23,519 bases of DNA from SAR86 cluster bacterium (GTDB taxonomy: Bacteria > Pseudomonadota > Gammaproteobacteria > SAR86 > D2472), in assembly GCA_029248485.1 (NCBI GenBank), contig JAQWJG010000030.1:1-23519 (forward strand). The letters are read 5' to 3'. The translations under genes were made by a program, and so were the position numbers. Below the pieces are notes generated by a model that made no database searches, was not told the DNA's origin, and saw only the letters and a program-made list of their open reading frames with translations. How positions within the stretch are numbered: the first letter of the stretch is position 1; each line of letters opens with the position of its first letter. Of this stretch, positions 1 through 8,563 are shown in pieces.

Positions 1-1997
1 ATGGCTAAAATATGACCATTTTGATTTAACGATTCTTCATTTCTAGCAATAAAAATATTCAATAAATCAAATATCCTATTTTGCTCATCAAACCTTGCGT
101 TTTCTAAAGTATTAAATATAAGTTTTTCCATTGCATCAAAATTCTCTTCTAGAGATTTAGAAGAAATACTTAGGAAAAGTTTTCCAGGTGTTTCTTGGCT
201 GTTGGTATGGAGCTTAAAGGATGCACTCACACCCCCAGTGATGCTAGATTGAAGGGCTTGTATTTCTTCATAGGAACTTTCCTTAAGACCTACTTCACTG
301 AGAATAAATGTATATAAAGATGAGAAAAGTAATTCCTGAGCTGTAAGATTTTTGCAGGGAAATAAAAAATCAGAGTACATCAATCCATTGGTTCCAACTT
401 CATAAACTGACCTATTATTTTCCTTGAAAGATTCATGCGTGTATTCACGCTTAAGCGGAATATCTTGAGTTGTAACCTTGGGCAAAATTTCTACGTCATC
501 AATAGCTTCTTGGCGAGCTTTCAATGCATTTGCAAGATCATTTATTTCATCTATATCTTTATCAGTTAGGACATCCTCTTTTTTTTTGAGGGTTGAGGAA
601 AAGAAGTTTTCTAAATTCTCATTAAATTTTGGATCTGGTTTTAATTCATAGTTGAGTCTATGTTGATTCTTGATTAAAGAGCTCGATATCAATTCTTCTA
701 GATACCCCTTTTTTGAAATTAAGGCCTTAAGTTTAGAAAAGTTTGAGTCCAGATCTAGCATTGAGATAGGGTTGTCATAATGGATGCAAGCATTCATGCA
801 ACCAAGCATTAATTGCAATCCATAGGGCATTCCACCGCCAGAAACCTCTCTTTGACCAATTTCTAATTGATGCAGAGAAGAGTTAATTAAGTCTTCAGGC
901 ACACCGTCAATGACAAGTTTTTCAAGCGTAGCAAGGATTAATTCTTCAACCTCTTTAGCTTTGCCTTGCCCAACACCCTCTAAGCCAGCCATAAAAACAA
1001 TCTCTTTATTGCTGGGCTCAATTCCTAGAAATGGGGAGGGCGATTTGCCCAATTTTGATAGCTCCAAGGCTTTTCTCAGTGGTGATGCAGAATTATCAAG
1101 CAAAATATTCGATAAAAAATATTTTTCCAATAAATTCAGTGGATCATGACTGTCGCCAAGTAACCAGCTAATAACAACATGATGATTACTTTCGTCACCA
1201 GGAAGAGGCTGGTATGTTCCAGTGGCCTGAACTGGCTCTGAAAATATTTTTGCGGGTTTGATTGTGAGTTGCTCTGAAGCAGGCGTAAATTTTTGGAAAA
1301 CATTTTCTTCCAGGTGGCTATGAACTTCTTCTATTGAAACATTACCAAAAGTAAAAAAAGTTGCATTGCTTGGATGATAGTGTTTTTGATGAAATGCAAC
1401 CAAATCAGCATGCGTTAAGTCAATAATCTTTTCAGGATCGCCACCGCTATTATGATGATATGTAGTTTCCTCAAAAAGATATTTAGACATTCCATGCCAA
1501 AGTTGATCTGTTGGGGAGCTCATCGCGCCCTTCATTTCATTGAATACAACTCCTTTAATTTCTAGTTTATTTTCATCGTCAATTTCAAGGCGATGACCTT
1601 CTTGAGAAAAATCAAGAGGATCTAATCGTGGAAAGAAAGCTGAATCAACATAAACATCCAATAAATTATTAAAGTCTTTATTGTTTTGAGTTGCAAAAGG
1701 ATAAGCAGTCCAGTCACTTGAAGTAAATGCATTCATGAATGAGTTAAGCGATCTTCTTATCATCATAAAAAATGGATCCCTTACTGGGTATTTCTTCGAG
1801 CCACAGAGAGATGTATGCTCTAGGATGTGGGCTACACCTGTGGAGTCTTCTGGAATGGTTCGAAATGCAACCATAAAAACTTTTTCATCATTATCTGCAT
1901 CTAGATGAATGTGTTGAGTATTAAATTTTGAATGCTTATAAATTTGAGCATCTACATCCAATAATTTAATTTTTTTAGATTCTTTTAGTTCGAACAT
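1..1997 (-). CDS. PreP-like M16C zinc metallopeptidase, C-terminus beyond the window
   Basis: This is the N-terminal 665 codons of a protein that runs off the left edge with its frame open to base 1. It matches the presequence-protease (PreP/Cym1, M16C) branch of the pitrilysin family, which degrades peptides in a closed two-half chamber. The inverted zinc motif HILEH lies at residues 57-61 (His57, Glu60 and His61). The third zinc ligand is Glu154 in GVVFNEMKG, a signature of this branch. A YHHNSGGDP segment about 40 residues later is also typical. Family members run near 970 aa, so roughly 300 residues are missing by window truncation only. There is no signal peptide, so a cytoplasmic role in peptide clearance is likely. 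The start ATG at 1995-1997 has no evident Shine-Dalgarno, but it sits where homologues begin. The gene diverges from the lipoprotein at 2058 across 60 bp. Confidence 0.92.
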   Translation of the reverse strand, partial: MFELKESKKIKLLDVDAQIYKHSKFNTQHIHLDADNDEKVFMVAFRTIPEDSTGVAHILEHTSLCGSKKYPVRDPFFMMIRRSLNSFMNAFTSSDWTAYPFATQNNKDFNNLLDVYVDSAFFPRLDPLDFSQEGHRLEIDDENKLEIKGVVFNEMKGAMSSPTDQLWHGMSKYLFEETTYHHNSGGDPEKIIDLTHADLVAFHQKHYHPSNATFFTFGNVSIEEVHSHLEENVFQKFTPASEQLTIKPAKIFSEPVQATGTYQPLPGDESNHHVVISWLLGDSHDPLNLLEKYFLSNILLDNSASPLRKALELSKLGKSPSPFLGIEPSNKEIVFMAGLEGVGQGKAKEVEELILATLEKLVIDGVPEDLINSSLHQLEIGQREVSGGGMPYGLQLMLGCMNACIHYDNPISMLDLDSNFSKLKALISKKGYLEELISSSLIKNQHRLNYELKPDPKFNENLENFFSSTLKKKEDVLTDKDIDEINDLANALKARQEAIDDVEILPKVTTQDIPLKREYTHESFKENNRSVYEVGTNGLMYSDFLFPCKNLTAQELLFSSLYTFILSEVGLKESSYEEIQALQSSITGGVSASFKLHTNSQETPGKLFLSISSKSLEENFDAMEKLIFNTLENARFDEQNRIFDLLNIFIARNEESLNQNGHILA

Positions 1998-2057
1998 GGT
2001 TTATAAATAAAATAAATGCATTATATTAGTCATATTATTGAGAGATTACTATTACCT

Positions 2058-2573
2058 ATGACACTTAAAAGAAACTTTTTAATATTTACTTTTGTAGCCT
2101 GTTTAACAGCTTGCACTTCCACACCATTTACTGAGTTAAATAGTCGGAATAATTTTCAATTAGCGGAAGAATCAAGTTTTAAAATTCTATTGAACAAAGA
2201 TTTGCTGCCTGTTGAGATGGATCCCATTCTGATCGAAAATTTAGGAGATGCAGCAAAGGAATATTTAGAAGGAGTAGGGCACCAATTTTCTGAAAATGCC
2301 TCTCTTGTAATAGATGTTAGTGTTACAACAAAAGAGAAAATTAAATATGATGATTTTCGTTTTTATGGCTACCCAATGTATAGGAGCTATCTTTACGAGC
2401 CAGATAGACTTAATTCGGTCCCAGAATTTTTTCTACGAATTTCTGTAAGAGATGAGGAGTCTGATAAAACCTTATGGACTGGTTTAACGAAATGGAGAAA
2501 AGGCTCAAGCTACGCTCCCAATGATATGCCTGCTGCAGAGATGCTTGTCGAGAACTTGCTGATTAATCTTTAA
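2058..2573 (+). CDS. DUF4136-like outer-membrane lipoprotein
   Basis: This is a 171-residue lipoprotein of unknown function. The chosen start at 2058 gives a compact signal (MTLKRN, then a hydrophobic stretch) ending in the lipobox LTAC with the lipidated Cys at residue 19. An in-frame ATG at 2016 would only add a hydrophilic extension ahead of the signal. The residue after Cys is Thr, not Asp, so outer-membrane sorting is expected. The mature part has the look of DUF4136: a conserved LxxxGxxF-type segment, a beta-rich middle, a Tyr-rich stretch (FYGYPMYRSYLYEP), and a closing pattern of LWTG followed by a C-terminal helix. The assignment to DUF4136 comes from pattern recognition. The 3' end overlaps the 3' end of the convergent mnmC by 11 bp. 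Confidence 0.8.
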   Translation: MTLKRNFLIFTFVACLTACTSTPFTELNSRNNFQLAEESSFKILLNKDLLPVEMDPILIENLGDAAKEYLEGVGHQFSENASLVIDVSVTTKEKIKYDDFRFYGYPMYRSYLYEPDRLNSVPEFFLRISVRDEESDKTLWTGLTKWRKGSSYAPNDMPAAEMLVENLLINL

Positions 2574-4389
2574 ATCTTAGTGGCTCAATTGCTAAAGCGA
2601 TTCCTGAGGAGATTGGACTTGGCGACTTATTAACAAGAGAAGCAACATAATCTCCAAGCAACGGACCTAAACTAAATCCTCTTGAACCAAGAGCGCCAAT
2701 GGTATAAATATTTTCTTCAATTTTTCCTGCCAAAGGCAATCTATCCTTGCTTCCTATCCGAAGATGAGCCTCCATCAACATATTGTCTGAACCTGAAAGA
2801 TTAATATTAAAGTTTCTATTTGTTTTTGTGATTAGTTCCTGCCCAGTCTTGTGACAGATATCAATATCATTAAATTCTCTTTCATGCGTTGAGCCAATCC
2901 AGGTTATGTTATTTATCTTGGGTAAAATATAACCAGCTGAATTAATGGGCAGATCTAAATCAATTGGCTGCTCACCCCTTAAACCAACCAGTTGCCCTTT
3001 TGAAATTTTAAGACCAGACAAATATTTTGTTAAATCTGAACCATTAGCAATAATTAAATCATCAAAGCCAGATTTTTTTTCTTGATTACGGAAGTGAATA
3101 TCTATCTTAGATTTATTTTTATCCCAGCCATCAAAATAATGATTGCATGAAATTTTTATATTTTGATGTGCTGTCATTTCCTTGCAAATTAATTTAGGAA
3201 ATAAGTAGCCACCTTTTTTCACTATTAAACCATTGGTATCGAATCCATATAATTTTTTCATTTCTTTTTTATCTATGATTTGAAATAGATCTTCTCGATT
3301 TAAACTCTTCATATCCTCAATCCATTCTTGCTGATAATCATTTGAGTGCGAGAATAAAAGACCAGTATTTTTATATGCATTAGAGAATTGTGCATATAAT
3401 TTTTCAGCAAAAAAATAACTTTGAGCAGTTAAAAATGAATAAGGTGAATTATTTGCAGAAAATCTTGGATACATGGCAGCAACTGGATTGCCAGATGCGC
3501 CAGCAGCAATCCCATCTGCAGACTCAAATATTTCTACTTGTGCGCCATTTTGTATAGCTGCATATGCCGCAGAACAAGCTGCTATTCCGCTTCCAATAAT
3601 GGCTATTTTCTTATTTTTATTGGAGGGAATATTAGGAGCAGGAATGCTTAGTAATTTTCTTCCAATGAGCTTGTGACGCTTTTTACCAAAACCTTTTACC
3701 TTATCTACTTCAAAACCAAATTTTTTTAATCCCCTCCTAACAAATCCTGCTGAGGTAAAAGTTCCAAAGGTTGCATTTCTTGCAGATAAAAATTCAATGT
3801 ACTGAAAAACAGAATTGCTCCACATAGATTTATTCTTTTTAGGATCAAACCCATCAAGATACCAAGCATCAATTTGATTATTCTTGAATCCCAGAAGATT
3901 TTTTAAACCTGATTCAATATCATTATGAATAAGTGTTAATCGAATTTTAAGCGAGGGGAAGTAAATTCTCTGTATATCATTATGGGCAAGCTCATATCTG
4001 TCTAAAAAAATATTACAGATTTCTTTAAGCTCAGGAAATGCATTAATAACTTTTAACAGTTGTTCTTTGCTAGGCAAGGCCTCATCAATAGCAATATATT
4101 CTAGGTTTAGAGTGTCAGAGTTTTTATTATGTTCATGCCAAAATTTTGCTGTTACAAAAAAATTTAAGCCAAATCCAAATCCTAGCTCTCCAATATGAAG
4201 TTGAGAGCCATTTTTTATTCTTTCAAGCAGTTGATTGGGCTCAATAAAAATATTTTTAATTTCTGCAATCGCATCATCTTGAAAAAATCTATCTTGATAC
4301 TTGTTTGAATAAGGAAAACTATTTTCCCATTTAACATCTTGATGCTTCTCTTCAAATGGATTTTTAAAACAGCTATGATGAATTGGCAT
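2563..4389 (-). CDS. mnmC: Bifunctional tRNA mnm5s2U biosynthesis protein MnmC
   Basis: MnmC performs the last two steps of 5-methylaminomethyl-2-thiouridine synthesis at the wobble base of several tRNAs. A C-terminal FAD-dependent oxidase removes the carboxymethyl group, and an N-terminal SAM methyltransferase then methylates. The 608-residue length and domain order fit the fused gammaproteobacterial form. The methyltransferase half shows GELGFGFGLNFF near residues 67-78 and the catalytic-type Asp179 in YLDGFDP, followed by KNKSMW. The oxidase half begins with a Rossmann dinucleotide motif, IIGSGIAA, near residues 264-271, followed by the family signature AAGASGNPVAAMYPR. A near-C-terminal GALGSRGFSLGPLLG segment closes the FAD site. 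The start Met precedes the usual SFPYS motif, and no other Met is available until past residue 180. It lies head-to-head with the sulfatase gene, with only 13 bp between start codons, so its promoter must lie within the neighbour or its transcript may be nearly leaderless. Confidence 0.95.
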   Translation of the reverse strand: MPIHHSCFKNPFEEKHQDVKWENSFPYSNKYQDRFFQDDAIAEIKNIFIEPNQLLERIKNGSQLHIGELGFGFGLNFFVTAKFWHEHNKNSDTLNLEYIAIDEALPSKEQLLKVINAFPELKEICNIFLDRYELAHNDIQRIYFPSLKIRLTLIHNDIESGLKNLLGFKNNQIDAWYLDGFDPKKNKSMWSNSVFQYIEFLSARNATFGTFTSAGFVRRGLKKFGFEVDKVKGFGKKRHKLIGRKLLSIPAPNIPSNKNKKIAIIGSGIAACSAAYAAIQNGAQVEIFESADGIAAGASGNPVAAMYPRFSANNSPYSFLTAQSYFFAEKLYAQFSNAYKNTGLLFSHSNDYQQEWIEDMKSLNREDLFQIIDKKEMKKLYGFDTNGLIVKKGGYLFPKLICKEMTAHQNIKISCNHYFDGWDKNKSKIDIHFRNQEKKSGFDDLIIANGSDLTKYLSGLKISKGQLVGLRGEQPIDLDLPINSAGYILPKINNITWIGSTHEREFNDIDICHKTGQELITKTNRNFNINLSGSDNMLMEAHLRIGSKDRLPLAGKIEENIYTIGALGSRGFSLGPLLGDYVASLVNKSPSPISSGIALAIEPLRFKD

Positions 4390-4402
4390 TTAGGAGCAAC
4401 TT

Positions 4403-6121
4403 ATGAAAAAAATTAGTACTTTTCTACAAATATCTATTATATGCATTCTTTCATATGGTTGCTCTAAAACTGACCCAATATCAGCGCCTCTAGCTCAAAC
4501 AACTACAGAAGTAGAGAAGCTTTTCAAGCACTCAGAGGAGTTTATTCAAAAAATTTATTCTTATGAGAATGGTATTCATGCAGCAGTCGGTTATGGGATT
4601 GCTAATTCCTATTTAATTGAGGGCGATGAACTGAATATTATTATTGATGCTACTGATAGCGTCTTTCAAGCCGAGAAAGTTTATGCAAAGTTCAATGCAA
4701 TTAACTCTAACCCCATAGCTGCAATTATTTATACACACAATCACGGAGATCATACTTTAGGTGCAAAATATTTTGTTGATCAACAAGATAACTTGCCTTT
4801 GGTTATAGCTCATGAATCAACAGCAAAATCTGTTGAAAAAATTTTTGGAATTTTAAATCCCATCATTTCATCACGCTCCTCCAAAATGTTTGGCACCATG
4901 CTTCCTGAGAAAGAGGTTGTTAATGTAGGTATTGGACCCTATTTAAGCGTTGGTCGAAGCGCGCCTGGTTACATTAAGCCAAATGTTACTTTTGATAATG
5001 AATTAAAATTAAATATTGCTGGCATTGCATTTGAATTCTTTCATGCACCTGGAGAAACTGATGATCAAATTTTTGTTTGGTTACCAGAATACAAAGCACT
5101 TTTTCCTGGAGATAATATATATAAAACTTTTCCAAACCTTTATACCATCAGGGGAACCTCTCATAGAGATGTGAATGCATGGGTGAATAGCCTTGATGAG
5201 ATGATAGCTCTTAAGCCTAAGAAAATATTTCCGAGTCACACATTACCTTTTTCAGGTGATTCAGCCATAGATACACTAATGATTTATCGAGATGGCATAC
5301 AGTTTGTTCATGACCAAACCATTAGGCTGATGAACCAGGGGATGCATCCAGATGAGATAATCGAAAACATAGAATTGCCATCGGCAATTGCTTCATCTCC
5401 ATATATGCAAGAGTTTTACGGCACAGTTAGATGGTCGGTTAAAAGTATATTCAATGGTTATTTGGGTTGGTTCTCTGGGAATATTTCAGAGCTTGATCCC
5501 ACTTCGACATTTAAAAAAGCTAATTTCATTTCTAATATGGTGGGCGGCCCTGATGCATTATTTACTGAACTTGAAAATGCTATTGCTAATGAAGAAATGC
5601 AATGGGCATTAGAACTATCAGATCTTTTGTTAGCAATGAATCATCGTACCTCAGAGGCAACTCTATATAGGTCTAAAGCAGCTTTTTATCTTGGGACTAT
5701 GGCTTCTAATCCAAATAAAAGAAATTATTTTCTCAGTGAAGCTCAGAGGCTGATAGGCAGCCAAGAGACAGCGAATATTATTCCGCCTGAGGTCTCTATG
5801 CTGGACCAGATTCCAATTGAGATGTTCTTTGATGTGCTCAGGGTAAATTTGAACCCAGCCAAGGTTGATCCAAATAATATTATCACTGCTTGTTTTGAAT
5901 TCAGTTCTGGCTTGACGAAAGCTATGATTTTAAGAAATCAAGTTCTTCAAATTAAAAATGATTTGCCTATCGATTGCTCCATTAACATTAAAACCAATCA
6001 AGAAACTTTAAAACAAGTTTTAGCGGGAATTAAAAACCCAATTCTAGAAATTGCCAATGGCAATTTAACTGTAGATAAGGACGTACAGTTCCTTAAGCTA
6101 TTAACTTCGTTTAGGCCTTAG
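4403..6121 (+). CDS. Alkyl sulfatase family metallo-hydrolase, predicted lipoprotein
   Basis: This 572-residue protein resembles the SdsA1/YjcS class of alkyl sulfatases, which hydrolyse the sulfate ester of primary or secondary alkyl sulfates using two zinc ions in a metallo-beta-lactamase fold. The metal motif THNHGDH is at residues 111-117. Further downstream are family landmarks GETDDQ, FPGDN, the substrate-side stretch NLYTIRG, then PSHTLPFSG and the HDQT..MNQGMHPDEI dimerisation-domain signature with YLGWFSGN. The C-terminal 120 residues look like the SCP2-type domain that caps these enzymes. The N-terminus (MKKISTF, a hydrophobic core, then SYGC with Cys20) suggests a lipoprotein signal, although the -3 residue is Ser and not the usual aliphatic one. 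A TAGGAG ribosome-binding site at 4391-4396 fixes the start. The substrate cannot be read from the sequence. The 3' end overlaps the acyl-CoA dehydrogenase operon by 11 bp. Confidence 0.88.
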   Translation: MKKISTFLQISIICILSYGCSKTDPISAPLAQTTTEVEKLFKHSEEFIQKIYSYENGIHAAVGYGIANSYLIEGDELNIIIDATDSVFQAEKVYAKFNAINSNPIAAIIYTHNHGDHTLGAKYFVDQQDNLPLVIAHESTAKSVEKIFGILNPIISSRSSKMFGTMLPEKEVVNVGIGPYLSVGRSAPGYIKPNVTFDNELKLNIAGIAFEFFHAPGETDDQIFVWLPEYKALFPGDNIYKTFPNLYTIRGTSHRDVNAWVNSLDEMIALKPKKIFPSHTLPFSGDSAIDTLMIYRDGIQFVHDQTIRLMNQGMHPDEIIENIELPSAIASSPYMQEFYGTVRWSVKSIFNGYLGWFSGNISELDPTSTFKKANFISNMVGGPDALFTELENAIANEEMQWALELSDLLLAMNHRTSEATLYRSKAAFYLGTMASNPNKRNYFLSEAQRLIGSQETANIIPPEVSMLDQIPIEMFFDVLRVNLNPAKVDPNNIITACFEFSSGLTKAMILRNQVLQIKNDLPIDCSINIKTNQETLKQVLAGIKNPILEIANGNLTVDKDVQFLKLLTSFRP

Positions 6122-7343
6122 TTGGTATATCTTTAAATGCTAAACCTTTGTCTGCTCTTGGATCCTGAGGTAAACCTAAAACTCTTTCAGCAATAACATT
6201 GCGAAGAATTTCATCTGTTCCACCAGCAATTCTCAAGCCAGGAGCGCCTAACCAAGCGCCCTGGAAAGAGCTTACCCCATCATTTTCATCAATAAGCATG
6301 CCAGCCATATCACCAGAATCAATGCCAAAGTTACCAATTGCTTGAAGCTTATTTGCGCTAACTATTTTTGTAATGGATGCTTCTGGACCTGGAGCTTCTC
6401 CTTTTGAAAGGGCAGATATTGTTCTGAATTTTGTATATTTAAGACCATTAGCCTCACAAAACCAATCAGCAAGCTTTTCCCTTACAGAGTTATTTTTAAT
6501 CAAGGCTTCTCCAGCATCATCCTTGGTTTTAGATAGAATTAATGCCTCCTCAATATCAGAACCTCTAGCATCTCCAACAGCCAATCTTTCATTCATTAAC
6601 GTGGTAATAGCAACTTTCCATCCATCTCCAATTTCACCAAGTCGTTGAGAATCCGGAATTCGAACATCATCAAAATAAACCTCATTAAATCCTGAGCCGC
6701 TGCCTGCCTGCCCAGTAATTTGTTTAATAGGTTTCACAGTGATCCCAGGTGATTTCATATCAACGAAAAAGAATGTAAGCCCTTTGTGTTTCGCTACATC
6801 AGGATCGTGACGGACAACCAAGATACCAAAATCAGAATAATGCGCGCCTGAAGTCCAAACTTTCTGACCATTAATTATCCAGTCATCTCCATCTCTTTCA
6901 GCCTTGCTTCTTAAACCAGCAACATCAGATCCAGCCGCAGGCTCAGAAAAGAGCTGACACCAAATTTCTTTTCCTTCAGCCATGGGTGCAAGATATCTAT
7001 CTTTTTGCTCATCGGATGCATATTGCATCATTACTGGGCCACACATGCCAAGACCAATTTCAAATATGCCACCTGGCACATTGAACTTCGCTTCCTCTTG
7101 TCCCCAAATGATTCTTTCGATAGGTGAAGCCTCTATACCTCCGTACTCTTTTGGCCAATGTAGCATTGCCCAACCGGCTTCATATTTTTTTTGTTGCCAA
7201 GCTTTAGCAACTTTAAGATGATCTTCTAATGAAGAATCGCTATGACCACTGCTTTTACTTTCTTTTAGTTCAGCATTGGCTTCTAGCCAATCTCTGCATT
7301 TTGCTCGAAATTTAGCTTGTTCTGGTGTGTCGTTAAAATCCAT
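6111..7343 (-). CDS. Acyl-CoA dehydrogenase, large subunit (likely catalytic half of a heteromer)
   Basis: This 410-residue flavoprotein of the acyl-CoA dehydrogenase superfamily is expected to introduce the alpha-beta double bond into an acyl-CoA in the cytoplasm. The middle beta-domain motifs WCQLFSEPAAGSD and WIINGQKVWTSGAH are intact. The usual catalytic Glu site near the C-terminus reads AGGTDEILRN, with Gly in place of Glu. A Glu at residue 252 in LMNERL instead matches the alternative position used by isovaleryl- and long-chain-type enzymes. The FAD-contact motif RxxFGxxxxxxQ that most members carry is not recognisable here. That motif is present in the partner encoded just upstream, which suggests a mixed alpha2beta2 enzyme like the FadE pairs of steroid-degrading actinobacteria. 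The two genes are separated by 3 bp and are surely cotranscribed. Confidence 0.9.
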   Translation of the reverse strand: MDFNDTPEQAKFRAKCRDWLEANAELKESKSSGHSDSSLEDHLKVAKAWQQKKYEAGWAMLHWPKEYGGIEASPIERIIWGQEEAKFNVPGGIFEIGLGMCGPVMMQYASDEQKDRYLAPMAEGKEIWCQLFSEPAAGSDVAGLRSKAERDGDDWIINGQKVWTSGAHYSDFGILVVRHDPDVAKHKGLTFFFVDMKSPGITVKPIKQITGQAGSGSGFNEVYFDDVRIPDSQRLGEIGDGWKVAITTLMNERLAVGDARGSDIEEALILSKTKDDAGEALIKNNSVREKLADWFCEANGLKYTKFRTISALSKGEAPGPEASITKIVSANKLQAIGNFGIDSGDMAGMLIDENDGVSSFQGAWLGAPGLRIAGGTDEILRNVIAERVLGLPQDPRADKGLAFKDIPTKA

Positions 7344-7346
7344 AAT

Positions 7347-8468
7347 TTACCCCTTTGCTAAAGTGTTTGTTTTTTCTAAGTTAGTGACTAATTTTTCTTT
7401 CCATGTTGCTTCAGATCCAAGCAAAACCGAAAGAACTTTTGAACGTTTATAAAATAAATGACAATCATATTCCCACGTAAAACCATTACCGCCATGGGTT
7501 TGTATATTTTCTTTTGAACATAATTGAAAAGCTTTGGTAGCACTTACTCTTGCAGTTGCTGATGCAAGAGGCAATTCAGCAGACTCTGAAGATAATGCCC
7601 ATGCACCATAATAGCAATTTGATTTTGCCAGAGTGACCGCAATATACATATCAGCAAGTTTATGTTTTATAGCTTGATATGATCCAATTTGTCTTCCAAA
7701 GGCAAATCGCTCCATTGAATATGCTTTAGCCATATCAAGTGCAGCTTGGGACCCTCCAACTTGCTCAAATGCAAATAAAACAGCTGCTTGATCTAGCAGA
7801 TGTTGCATATATGTCCAGCCTTGATCAACTTCACCAATTAGCTGAGATGGAGTATCTTTAAATTCAACTTTAAAAAACGTTCTAGAAGTATCAATATTTT
7901 TTTGCTGCGTTACAGTTACAGATGCATCGCTAAGGTCCACCAGTCTTAAATCAGACCCAGTGCTAGATTTGACAACTACTATCATGTGAGAGGCCATTCC
8001 AGCATCTGGAACAGCAATCTTTGTACCATTAATCTTTTCTGATGTTACTGAAACGGCTAGGTTAGATTCTGTTGCCTGATGCATGTCTTCGGCAATACCA
8101 TAGGTGCCGACAGCCTCTCCGGAAACTAATTTTGGCAATAAATCAGATTTAATTTCTTCACTACCAAATTTAATAACTGCTTCAGTAAAAAAATAAACAG
8201 ATGAGGAGAAGGGGACGGGTGCGAGCGATCTCCCAAGCTCTTCAGCGATGACGCAAAGCTCTAAATGTCCTAAACCCAAACCTTCGTATGCTTCAGGAAC
8301 CCTAATTCCAGTCCAGCCAAGTTCAACAATTTTTTGCCAGAGCTCTTTATCACCCTCTAGAGCGTTGTCCATGACTTTTCGTGCATTTGCAAGACCACCC
8401 TCTTTATCAAAGAACTTTCTAGCTTCATCTTGTAAAAATTTTTGGTCGTCTGAGAAATCTAAATTCAT
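7347..8468 (-). CDS. Acyl-CoA dehydrogenase, small subunit (likely FAD-contact half of a heteromer)
   Basis: This 373-residue acyl-CoA dehydrogenase paralogue is the promoter-proximal gene of the two-gene operon. The N-terminal helical domain (FSDDQKFLQDEARKFF) and a C-terminal domain are recognisable. The FAD-contact signature is well conserved as ERFAFGRQIGSYQAIKHKLAD, followed by HGGNGFTWEYDCHLFYKR. The classical catalytic Glu position near the C-terminus is replaced (VLLGSEATW), and the alternative helix position reads LLDQAAVLFA without a Glu-Arg pair. The middle domain is also worn: the usual TEP..GSD segment reads AEDMHQATESN. I therefore read it as a non-catalytic partner that supplies cofactor contacts to the downstream subunit. 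Substrate is unknown; FadE pairs of this design act on steroid side chains or other bulky acyl-CoAs. Confidence 0.88.
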   Translation of the reverse strand: MNLDFSDDQKFLQDEARKFFDKEGGLANARKVMDNALEGDKELWQKIVELGWTGIRVPEAYEGLGLGHLELCVIAEELGRSLAPVPFSSSVYFFTEAVIKFGSEEIKSDLLPKLVSGEAVGTYGIAEDMHQATESNLAVSVTSEKINGTKIAVPDAGMASHMIVVVKSSTGSDLRLVDLSDASVTVTQQKNIDTSRTFFKVEFKDTPSQLIGEVDQGWTYMQHLLDQAAVLFAFEQVGGSQAALDMAKAYSMERFAFGRQIGSYQAIKHKLADMYIAVTLAKSNCYYGAWALSSESAELPLASATARVSATKAFQLCSKENIQTHGGNGFTWEYDCHLFYKRSKVLSVLLGSEATWKEKLVTNLEKTNTLAKG

Positions 8469-8498
8469 ATTATTGTTATATAGTTTTAAGTTAAGGCT

Positions 8499-8529
8499 TA
8501 TAATTCAATGCCATATTAGAACATATAAT
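8499..8529 (+). promoter_or_regulatory. AT-rich divergent promoter region with two TATAAT hexamers
   Basis: The 95 bp between the divergent dehydrogenase operon and the coiled-coil gene contain perfect TATAAT hexamers at 8499-8504 and 8524-8529 on the + strand. The second lies 35 bp before the ATG at 8564, a sensible place for a -10 box. No good TTGACA partner is found 16-18 bp upstream of either, so this is a weak call in AT-rich DNA. Confidence 0.25.
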
Positions 8530-8563
8530 TTAATACAATTTAAGAAACAAACTTGCATTACTT

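Noticed and set aside
910..1149. 79-codon + strand frame within the first 2 kb
   Set aside because: It is antisense to the PreP-like protease, whose own frame carries the family motifs throughout.
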